Shown here one piece after another: positions 1-5,081 of a stretch of DNA of 5,081 nt. The stretch spans positions 1-5,081 of the forward strand of contig JAAZVD010000144.1 of assembly GCA_018623785.1 (NCBI GenBank), given 5' to 3'. Numbering within the stretch: the stretch's first letter is position 1; each line of letters opens with the position of its first letter. This DNA is from Bacteroidota bacterium. Lineage in GTDB: Bacteria; Bacteroidota; Rhodothermia; Rhodothermales; UBA10348. A program made the translations under genes and the position numbers. Under the pieces are notes generated by a model. The model saw only the letters and a program-made list of their open reading frames with translations, was not told the origin of the DNA and ran no database searches.

Positions 1-536
1 ATACCGAGGGCGCTTTCCGCGACTGGGGCTACGAAGTGGCTCGCGAAGAGTTCGGAGCAGAAGTCATGGGTGAAGGCCCGTGGTGCAAGCTCCCAAATGG
101 TATCGTCATCAAGGACGTCATTGCCGATGCGTTCCTGCAGCAAATCCTGACTCGTCCTGCCGAATACAGCGTCATTGCCACCATGAACCTGAACGGCGAC
201 TACATCTCCGACGCCCTGGCCGCCCAGGTGGGTGGTATTGGGATCGCACCGGGCGCCAACATCAACTACGACACAGGATTGTCGATTTTCGAAGCCACCC
301 ACGGCACGGCGCCCAAGTATGCTGGCCAGGACAAGGTGAACCCGGGATCAGTCATCCTCTCAGGAGAGATGATGTTCCGTTTCATGGGCTGGAACGAAGC
401 CGCCGACCTGATCGTGACCTCCCTTGAGAAGACCATCAGCCAGAAGCGCGTGACCTACGACTTCGAGCGCCTTATGGAGGGCGCTACACTCCTGAAATGC
501 TCGGAGTTCGGCGAAGCGATGGTCAGCAATATGTAG
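1..536 (+). CDS. icd: NADP-dependent isocitrate dehydrogenase, C-terminal part (5' end outside window)
   Basis: This enzyme oxidises and decarboxylates isocitrate to 2-oxoglutarate in the TCA cycle, in the cytoplasm, making NADPH. The reading frame is open from the left edge (first full codon at 3) to TAG at 534-536, so about 177 C-terminal residues of a protein usually near 415 are present. The match to the E. coli-type homodimeric enzyme is almost continuous from [11 protein letters not shown] to the final SNM. Metal and substrate aspartates equivalent to E. coli D283, D307 and D311 are seen at codons 126, 198 and 210 (VIADAF and NLNGDYISD). The NADP-specificity residues are all kept: the K-Y pair in HGTAPKYAG (315-320), V in DKVNPG, and Y and R in TYDFERL (456 and 468). 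This predicts NADP rather than NAD use. The gene is followed after 28 bp by a strong terminator, so it ends its transcription unit. Confidence 0.97.
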   Translation, partial: TEGAFRDWGYEVAREEFGAEVMGEGPWCKLPNGIVIKDVIADAFLQQILTRPAEYSVIATMNLNGDYISDALAAQVGGIGIAPGANINYDTGLSIFEATHGTAPKYAGQDKVNPGSVILSGEMMFRFMGWNEAADLIVTSLEKTISQKRVTYDFERLMEGATLLKCSEFGEAMVSNM

Positions 537-564
537 GCCCTTTCCGTTCAGGCCCAAATCGCGT

Positions 565-603
565 AAAAAAGGGAGCCGCACCAGATGGTGCGGCTCCCTT
601 TTT
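565..603. terminator. Bidirectional intrinsic terminator between convergent icd and glycosyltransferase genes
   Basis: A perfect 12-bp GC-rich stem (571-582 pairing with 587-598) encloses a 4-nt loop, AGAT. Six A residues (565-570) precede it and five T residues (599-603) follow, so on either strand the hairpin is followed by a U tract. It lies 28 bp after the icd stop and 17 bp after the stop of the minus-strand glycosyltransferase. It most likely terminates both. Confidence 0.93.
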
Positions 604-620
604 GCTTTGTACAGCTTCGC

Positions 621-1778
621 TCAGAGCCTGAAGTTTTGACGGCGCTCGGCCACTTCCTTGAACAAGTCATCAAAGTGGGCCGCGTGCTGGCCCCATTCCA
701 GGTGCTCGCAGATACCCCGCAGCGTGTTGGGAGGCAGTGGCCGCTCTTCGCCCTTCAGGATACGGGCCATGATCTCGAAGAGCTCATCCTCGGTGTCATA
801 CAGCACAGGGGCGTGCAGGAGAGGGCTCTGTAGCGCACCAGGAATCAGTTCAGGGTAGGAAAGCCGATTCGGGAGCAGCGGATGACACCCGCAATAAATA
901 GCCTCCAGCATCGAGATACCAAAGAACTCGTGTTTCGAGGTTGAAACGACCAGATCGGCACGATGCAGAAGGCGGCTGTATTCGCGGAAGTCCTCCGCGT
1001 AGCCATAATGCAGGATCCGCTCGGCATAGCGCTCGAAGGCCCGTTCGAATTCCTTTGGCTGTTCTTCGAAGTGTTCGCCGGCCAGGATGAGGCGGAATTT
1101 ATGGCCCGAGTCGTCTAGCCTGTTCATCACCCGGAAAAAGGCCTCTGGGTCCTTATCGTACTCCCATCGCTGGTTCCAAAGTACGATCGGGGGTTTCATA
1201 CCGGGTCCCCAATCGTGCCCCTCGTAGGCCGTTGCGTACTTGTCATGCCCTCTAAGATCAAGGCCCAGATGAAGCACCGAGCTCTTCTCGCGAATGTGGG
1301 CGGCCGTCTTGAGGTGTGTGTAATCGGGAAACAGACGGAGCAGACGCGGAAGTGCCTCCACGAACTGGTCGTAATGGAATTGGGAGTTGAAGACCACGTG
1401 GTCTGCGGCCAGACAGGAGAGATAGTTGATGTACCCGTAGGTGTGGTCGCGCTCCCTACCTTCTGGAAGCGGATAGGTCAGCTGGTTTTCATGCATGTAC
1501 ATGACAACCGGAACACCTTCCAGATCAAAGCGGGTCAGCGCCAGGAAGGCGGGCAGGTTGACCATGCTTGAGGCGAATATCAGATCCGGCTTCTCCGCAT
1601 CGGCATACATTCGCTCAGCCTTCCGCGCCATGGTCACGGCACCGCCATGCATGCGCCATTTCCAGAACCGCGCACTCATGGTAATGGTATCGACCTGATG
1701 CCGGCTGTTGGCAACAAGACCGTCAAGAAAGGTCCGATGGGAGCCCCCATACCAGGGCTCAAGTGCCAGGATACGCAT
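621..1778 (-). CDS. GT-B glycosyltransferase, tRNA-queuosine alpha-mannosyltransferase (QTMAN/GTDC1, DUF3524)-like
   Basis: The 385-aa protein resembles vertebrate GTDC1/QTMAN, which transfers mannose from GDP-mannose to queuosine in tRNA-Asp. Visible family motifs (numbered from the ATG at 1778) are: the N-terminal WYGGSH (9-14) in the DUF3524 domain; HENQL at 96-100 followed by a TYP and a YGYINYLSCLAAD stretch; a HVVFNSQF segment; WNQRWEYDKDP at 201-211 opening the C-terminal donor-binding Rossmann domain; and HEFFGISMLEAIYCGC. The last contains an E-x7-E pair (E284, E292) typical of retaining GT4-type enzymes. No signal peptide or membrane helix is seen, so it should be cytoplasmic. I chose ATG 1778 because the family begins right at MRILALEPWYGGSH; an in-frame TTG at 1817 would add 13 unconserved residues. 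Neither has a Shine-Dalgarno. It lies 54 bp after a small minus-strand gene, probably cotranscribed. Family membership is strong. tRNA as acceptor in this bacterium is inference; another acceptor is possible. Confidence 0.9.
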   Translation of the reverse strand: MRILALEPWYGGSHRTFLDGLVANSRHQVDTITMSARFWKWRMHGGAVTMARKAERMYADAEKPDLIFASSMVNLPAFLALTRFDLEGVPVVMYMHENQLTYPLPEGRERDHTYGYINYLSCLAADHVVFNSQFHYDQFVEALPRLLRLFPDYTHLKTAAHIREKSSVLHLGLDLRGHDKYATAYEGHDWGPGMKPPIVLWNQRWEYDKDPEAFFRVMNRLDDSGHKFRLILAGEHFEEQPKEFERAFERYAERILHYGYAEDFREYSRLLHRADLVVSTSKHEFFGISMLEAIYCGCHPLLPNRLSYPELIPGALQSPLLHAPVLYDTEDELFEIMARILKGEERPLPPNTLRGICEHLEWGQHAAHFDDLFKEVAERRQNFRL

Positions 1779-1832
1779 CTGTAAAGGGGGGAAGGACAAA
1801 CAATGCCGAACCCGCAAACCGACGGGCGTAGA

Positions 1833-2063
1833 TCAGGAAAGACGCTCTTTGAGCTCTGCTTCTTCTTCGTCCCGGGCAGGCCGAACGATGGAGACGCCAC
1901 GCACCTGGAGAAAATCTCTCAGCGTAGCAGCCAATACTTCCTCTGCGGTCACCAATTCCTCCTCTCCTGGAGCCAGGGAGATCGTCCGCGTCGTCATATC
2001 GATCGTGACCGTACGGGCATTGGTGTTCTTGATCAACATTCCTTTGCGTTTGCGGTCGCTCAT
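1833..2063 (-). CDS. Small protein of unknown function (76 aa), likely cotranscribed with the glycosyltransferase
   Basis: I do not recognise the family. From ATG 2063 the protein starts with a basic MSDRKRKG. Next comes a short segment of alternating residues that looks like beta strands (MLIKNTNARTVTIDM, then TISLAPGEEELV), and then an apparently helical part (AEEVLAATLRDFLQVRG). The tail is strongly charged and acidic (RDEEEAELKERLS). The NTxxRTVTI...LAPGEE pattern recalls small beta-domain proteins often seen in phage structural or accessory genes, but this is a loose resemblance. There are no cysteines, membrane helix or signal peptide. A TTG at 2111 would extend it in frame by 16 residues; neither start has a Shine-Dalgarno. 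It ends 54 bp before the glycosyltransferase ATG on the same strand with no terminator between them, so the two probably share a transcript. It is supported as a gene by its sensible composition and by filling an otherwise empty gap. Confidence 0.6.
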   Translation of the reverse strand: MSDRKRKGMLIKNTNARTVTIDMTTRTISLAPGEEELVTAEEVLAATLRDFLQVRGVSIVRPARDEEEAELKERLS

Positions 2064-2272
2064 GGCAGTTTTCGGGTCGATACGAATGAATGCTTCCGTC
2101 AGGGCGATCAAGCCACGTCAGCGAGTAGGCCGGCGCATCGCTTTCGGAGGATGAAGCACGGAGTGAGTCCGAGCAAGAGACAACAGTCTATGAGATGATA
2201 CAAAAGCAAGGTTGCATTCCCGATGCCCGAGAGTCAGTGTTTCAGTGTTCCATAATCATTTCATGTGGGGTC
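2064..2272. promoter_or_regulatory. Divergent intergenic region between the small minus-strand gene and comF
   Basis: These 209 bp separate two genes that point away from each other, so promoters for both units should lie here. That is inferred from gene orientation. I see no convincing sigma-70 boxes and no good TTTG/TAnnTTTG Bacteroidota-type promoter on either strand. The part next to comF carries two short tandem duplications, listed separately. No RNA gene or riboswitch fold is apparent. Confidence 0.4.
2234..2249. repeat. Perfect 8-bp tandem duplication in the comF leader
   Basis: TCAGTGTT occurs twice head to tail (2234-2241 and 2242-2249), ending 23 bp before the chosen comF ATG. It could be a pair of operator half-sites or simply a replication-slippage duplication; the sequence alone does not decide. 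Confidence 0.6.
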
Positions 2273-2280
2273 ATGTGGAG
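2261..2280. repeat. 10-bp tandem duplication overlapping the comF start
   Basis: TCATGTGGGG (2261-2270) is followed directly by TCATGTGGAG (2271-2280), a 9-of-10 match. Each copy carries an ATGTGG. The second ATG (2273) is the comF start. The first (2263) is out of frame and would give only a 12-codon reading frame stopping at 2301. The duplication therefore places a decoy start 10 bp ahead of the real one. Confidence 0.6.
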
Positions 2281-2962
2281 ATCAACCATCGCGGCTCTTG
2301 AGGTAGTCCGAGGAGCGCTACTACCTGCACGCTGTTTGCAGTGTGCGGCCTCGCTGCGCGAGGCCGCACCCCTCTGTCTGTCGTGCTTTCGGCTTCTCGA
2401 GTCCTGCCGGATTCCAGCCAGGGAACTACCAGGGCTTACAGTGGCCGGGCGTCCGGTCATTGCAGCCAGCTATTATCGATCTGCCTCCCCACTGCGCGCC
2501 GTGCACCGGGCCGCCAAATACCATCAGAATGAAGGCTGCGCCAAGTGGCTGGCGCGCTACATGGCACGCCGCATCCACCTGCCGGAAGGGGTAGAGGTGT
2601 ATACCCCGGTGCCTTCCCACCCCGCCCGCCTCATGGACCGTGGGCTGGACCTTGCCGGCATCCTGTCTCAGACGCTGGCGAGCCGCACTAACCAGGTAGT
2701 AAGCCTTGATCTCTTGAGACGGCACACCCTTGGAACGCCCCAGGACGAATTGGACCGCAGGGATCGACTATCCAATGTCGAGAGCGTCTTCAAAGCAGGA
2801 AAGCAGACACTGTCGCCACTGCATGTGCTCTTGGTTGATGACGTCGTTACCACGGGTGCCACACTGGATGCCTGCGCATCGGTTCTCGAAGCCAAAGGCC
2901 ACACCGTAGCCCTGGCTTCGCTGGCCTTTCGTCGGGAAATTTTCAGACTTTCTCAGCGATAA
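2273..2962 (+). CDS. comF: ComF family protein (zinc-ribbon phosphoribosyltransferase-like)
   Basis: ComF proteins are cytoplasmic and, in naturally transformable bacteria, are needed for uptake or processing of incoming single-stranded DNA; many non-competent bacteria also carry them with unknown roles. The 229-aa protein has the usual family length. A four-cysteine zinc ribbon lies near the N terminus (C21-x2-C24 and C35-x2-C38, after LLPARC). The PRPP-binding loop of type I phosphoribosyltransferases is at VDDVVTTGAT (188-197) with the paired acidic residues D189 and D190. The ComF-typical segment between them, R149...Q157...R165xxN168, is present. I chose ATG 2273 because it puts the zinc ribbon at the usual distance; the frame is open upstream to 2195 but that part looks like translated leader. 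There is only a weak purine run (GTGGGG), too close to the ATG to be a good ribosome site. The 3' end overlaps the convergent ATPase gene by 10 bp. Confidence 0.92.
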   Translation: MWRSTIAALEVVRGALLPARCLQCAASLREAAPLCLSCFRLLESCRIPARELPGLTVAGRPVIAASYYRSASPLRAVHRAAKYHQNEGCAKWLARYMARRIHLPEGVEVYTPVPSHPARLMDRGLDLAGILSQTLASRTNQVVSLDLLRRHTLGTPQDELDRRDRLSNVESVFKAGKQTLSPLHVLLVDDVVTTGATLDACASVLEAKGHTVALASLAFRREIFRLSQR

Positions 2963-2969
2963 TCTGAGA
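2951..2969. terminator. Weak hairpin at the comF / ABC ATPase convergent ends (possible terminator)
   Basis: TCTCAG (2951-2956) and CTGAGA (2964-2969) form a 6-bp stem with a 7-nt loop that spans both stop codons. There is no T tract directly after it on either strand, so it is a poor intrinsic terminator. It is the only symmetrical element found at this junction. Confidence 0.2.
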
Positions 2970-3642
2970 TATCCATGCGGAAATGACATGACTCAGCTTC
3001 CGAGGGCTCGTTGGTAGCCACGACGACCACTTTACCCTTTCCCACCGCATCGGCAATAATGGATCGGACAATCTCAAGGCCCTGCTGGTCCAACGTTGCC
3101 GTTGGCTCATCCAGCAAGAGGACTGGTAGATCGGGCAGCAAGGCACATGCCAGGCGGACACGCTGAATCATCCCGGATGAAAACGTACGTACCAGGTCGT
3201 CGGCACGAGAGGCAAGCTCTACTTGGTCCAATACCGCATCAATACGAGGATCCCGTCGGCTCAGGCCCCGAACGGACGCCAGGAATTGCAGATTCTCACG
3301 CGGAGAAAACCCGTCGTACACATTCAAATAGGGGGCTACCATGGCACACTGCAGAGGGTGATGCTCGCGCTCGACCTTGCGCCCATCAACCGTCAGATCC
3401 AGCGTGCCTTTAGAGGGCGTCAGGAGACCCGCGAGTAAGCGTACCAGGGTAGACTTGCCCGACCCGTTGGCGCCTGTGATAGCCGTAGTCGTCCCACCCA
3501 AGAACTGGCCGTCCATTTTCCGGAACAGCACCCGCTGACCGAATCGATGGCCGAGACCCTGGACACGGATTGATGTTTCGGTAGATGCAGCCTCGATGGG
3601 TTTCACCGGGAGAGGATGATGAAGGACAGAGCGCTGACGCAA
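2953..3642 (-). CDS. CcmA-like ABC transporter ATP-binding protein, apparently solitary
   Basis: This is a single ATPase domain of about 229 aa that would sit on the cytoplasmic face of a membrane transporter. Motifs in order (numbered from TTG 3642): Walker A GANGSGKST (57-65), signature FSSGM (154-158, a variant of LSGGQ), Walker B VLLLDEP (174-180) with catalytic E179, and the D-loop TATLD (181-185). The overall style, with a short helical domain and the SPRENLQFL segment, resembles CcmA, the haem-exporter ATPase of cytochrome c maturation, and related Bacteroidota proteins. Two positions are unusual: the Q-loop reads MVAPYLNVYD with no glutamine, and the switch histidine is replaced by N211 in VVVATNEPSE. 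No permease is adjacent: the upstream gene is divergent and the downstream gene convergent, so it is its own transcription unit. No ATG start exists; TTG 3642 or GTG 3606 (12 residues shorter) are the options, neither with a Shine-Dalgarno. The exact substrate is unknown. Confidence 0.85.
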   Translation of the reverse strand: MRQRSVLHHPLPVKPIEAASTETSIRVQGLGHRFGQRVLFRKMDGQFLGGTTTAITGANGSGKSTLVRLLAGLLTPSKGTLDLTVDGRKVEREHHPLQCAMVAPYLNVYDGFSPRENLQFLASVRGLSRRDPRIDAVLDQVELASRADDLVRTFSSGMIQRVRLACALLPDLPVLLLDEPTATLDQQGLEIVRSIIADAVGKGKVVVVATNEPSEAESCHFRMDISDYR

Positions 3643-3781
3643 AATAGATGTCGCGAGCCGTTCTGACCACTGACAGCACAGTCTATCGGACGGACAGGAT
3701 CGTGAACCCCCGAAAAGTTCGTCGGTTACCTACGTTGGTTGCTTCCCGTGTGCCAAATTCCTTATCGACAACCACCCGTTC
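3643..3781. promoter_or_regulatory. Divergent intergenic region between ABC ATPase and DNA polymerase
   Basis: These 139 bp lie between two genes that face away from each other and should hold both promoters, an inference from orientation. The polymerase frame is open leftwards to a TGA at 3671-3673 but contains no ATG, GTG or TTG before 3782, so the region is truly non-coding on that strand. I could not identify a convincing -35/-10 pair or an operator. Only a trivial CGAA-3-TTCG palindrome (3711-3721) stands out. Confidence 0.4.
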
Positions 3782-5081
3782 ATGTCCACCTACGACCCCC
3801 TGCTGTATGGTCACGACGCAACAGCTCGCATTGTAGCTGTCCATGCCGTGGCGGATAAGCGAAGTGCGCGAGGGCATGTACACGTATGGCAGCGGTCCGA
3901 CGATGGCATGAAGGTGACCCTGACCGAAGAACCGTTCTTTCCCTTCGCGTTCGTATCAGATGTTCAGTTGATGGCTGGCGTTGACCGAAACCGGTTCCGC
4001 TTCCAGCCACTGAAAGGCCACGGATATTTCCGAAATCTGGTTGTATTCAATCATTGGCAGGACTACTGGAACGGAATGCGCCACCTGAACCGACTGGCCA
4101 AGCAACGGGATGTGTCCTCACCGGCCTACACCATTGCCTCACCGACGCAGCAGTATCTCATGCAGTCGGGCAGAACGCTGTTCAAGGGGATGGGCTTCGA
4201 CGAGTTGCATCGCATGCAATTGGACATCGAATGCTTGTCAAGCGGCACATTTCCGAATGCGGACCGGACGGAAGACCGTGTCATCCTGGTGGCCCTTTCC
4301 GATAATCGGGGTTGGAGACAGGTGCTCGGAGGTCCGGATTGGAGCGAGGAAAACCTGCTTTCAGAGATGGTCAGCGTCATCGTGGAGCGTGATCCTGACG
4401 TGCTGGAAGGACATAACATTTTCCGATTCGACGTCCCCTACTTGATGCGTCGTTGCAGCATGCACGGCATACCGTTTGCCATCGGGAGGGACCGCAACGA
4501 GCCCCGAACCTTTGGCAGTTCTACGCGCTTTGCAGAACGGACCATCGATTTTACGGCCCTGGATATTGCAGGACGCCATGTCATCGATACGTTTTTTCTA
4601 GCCATGGAATATGATGCCATCAAGCGGGATTTGCCAGGCTATGGGCTCAAAGAGGTTTCCCGGCATTTTGGATTTGCGCCGGCGGACCGGACCTATGTGG
4701 AAGGAGGCAGGATCAGCCAGCTTTGGAAAGAGGATCCTGATACGCTGATCCGATACGCCTTGGACGATGTGATTGAAACGGAGAGGCTCGCGCGCCACCT
4801 GTCCGAATCCAATTTCTATCTGACGCAGATGCTGCCCATGGAATACGGACGGGTGGCGCGCGTCGGCCCGGCAGCCAAGATCGAGAGTCTGTTTGTCCGG
4901 GAGCACTTGCGGCGAAAATACTCCCTGCCACGCTCTGAATGGGGGAGCCAGTCCCAGGGTGGCTACACCGATATCTTTTTTACAGGCATTACAGGCCCGG
5001 TGGTGTATGCGGATGTGGAAAGCCTCTACCCGTCCATCATGCTTAATTATGACATCAAACCGGACAGGGACTCTCTTGGCC
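3782..5081 (+). CDS. Family B DNA polymerase with 3'-5' exonuclease domain (C-terminal part outside window)
   Basis: This is a template-directed DNA polymerase of the family that includes bacterial Pol II and the archaeal and eukaryotic replicases. The frame is open from ATG 3782 to the right edge (433 codons, against a usual 750-800). The N-terminal part to about residue 140 corresponds to the family's N-terminal domain. The DnaQ-like exonuclease follows with all three motifs intact: Exo I LDIE (D148, E150), Exo II GHNIFRFD (N212, D217) and Exo III YALDD (Y325, D329). A QGGY segment before the palm resembles the YxGG motif that balances polymerase and exonuclease modes. Palm motif A is canonical: DVESLYPSI (411-419), with metal-binding D411. 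Motifs B and C lie beyond the window, so polymerase activity cannot be fully confirmed. ATG 3782 is the only start codon in the open frame after the stop at 3671; there is no Shine-Dalgarno. The sequence is unlike E. coli Pol II in detail and closer in style to polymerases seen in some FCB and delta-proteobacterial genomes. This protein was probably not acquired as part of a phage here, since no phage genes are adjacent. Confidence 0.95.
   Translation, partial: MSTYDPLLYGHDATARIVAVHAVADKRSARGHVHVWQRSDDGMKVTLTEEPFFPFAFVSDVQLMAGVDRNRFRFQPLKGHGYFRNLVVFNHWQDYWNGMRHLNRLAKQRDVSSPAYTIASPTQQYLMQSGRTLFKGMGFDELHRMQLDIECLSSGTFPNADRTEDRVILVALSDNRGWRQVLGGPDWSEENLLSEMVSVIVERDPDVLEGHNIFRFDVPYLMRRCSMHGIPFAIGRDRNEPRTFGSSTRFAERTIDFTALDIAGRHVIDTFFLAMEYDAIKRDLPGYGLKEVSRHFGFAPADRTYVEGGRISQLWKEDPDTLIRYALDDVIETERLARHLSESNFYLTQMLPMEYGRVARVGPAAKIESLFVREHLRRKYSLPRSEWGSQSQGGYTDIFFTGITGPVVYADVESLYPSIMLNYDIKPDRDSLG

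Noticed and set aside
1215..1571. 118-codon open frame on the + strand inside the glycosyltransferase gene
   Set aside because: It is antisense to a strongly conserved coding region, and its translation has no recognisable motif or realistic composition.
1708..2198. Overlapping + strand open frames of 148 and 131 codons across the small minus-strand gene
   Set aside because: They overlap the conserved start of the glycosyltransferase or the small gene in antisense, and their Arg/Ser-rich translations look like shadow frames. The minus-strand 76-aa product has a more protein-like composition and a sensible operon position.
2195..2272. 26-residue N-terminal extension of ComF
   Set aside because: The extra residues show no family similarity, cover the tandem-repeat leader, and would push the zinc ribbon away from its usual N-terminal position.
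3683..3883. 66-codon minus-strand open frame spanning the divergent intergenic region and the polymerase start
   Set aside because: It overlaps the polymerase N terminus, has no recognisable similarity and would sit awkwardly upstream of the ATPase; nothing beyond openness supports it.
4598..4906. 102-codon minus-strand open frame within the polymerase gene
   Set aside because: It is antisense to the conserved exonuclease III region and shows no motif of its own.
1..5081. CRISPR array, tRNA or rRNA gene, insertion sequence, phage attachment site
   Set aside because: No regularly spaced repeats, cloverleaf or rRNA-like sequence, transposase, or terminal inverted repeats were seen on reading both strands.

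Overview
The window looks like ordinary bacterial chromosome with compact gene packing, no mobile element and no RNA gene. The icd type, a family B DNA polymerase carried by a bacterium, a ComF protein, a CcmA-like ATPase, and the lack of a recognisable Shine-Dalgarno sequence at all five visible starts together suggest the Bacteroidota/Rhodothermota/Chlorobi (FCB) side of the bacteria. This placement is an inference of low to moderate confidence.

Layout, left to right: (1) the 3' end of icd (NADP-dependent isocitrate dehydrogenase, + strand, enters from the left edge, ends at 536). (2) A near-perfect bidirectional terminator hairpin at 565-603, shared with a convergent unit. (3) A minus-strand pair: a 76-aa protein of unknown function (1833-2063) followed by a GT-B glycosyltransferase (621-1778) that closely resembles vertebrate tRNA-queuosine mannosyltransferase (QTMAN/GTDC1). 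(4) A divergent intergenic region (2064-2272) with two short tandem duplications just before comF. (5) comF (+, 2273-2962), a zinc-ribbon phosphoribosyltransferase-like protein. (6) A CcmA-like ABC ATPase (-, 2953-3642) whose stop overlaps the end of comF by 10 bp. (7) A 139-bp divergent intergenic region. (8) A family B DNA polymerase (+, from 3782, cut by the right edge after palm motif A), with all three exonuclease motifs intact.

The genes do not form one evident pathway. They read as separate small transcription units: TCA cycle, probable tRNA or sugar modification, a DNA-uptake-type protein, a solitary ATPase and a DNA polymerase. The most noteworthy item is the bacterial QTMAN-like enzyme, because mannosyl-queuosine is best known from vertebrate tRNA-Asp. 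Next come the solitary ATPase with altered Q- and H-loops and the apparently proofreading-competent family B polymerase. I found no convincing evidence here for a wholly new multi-gene system.
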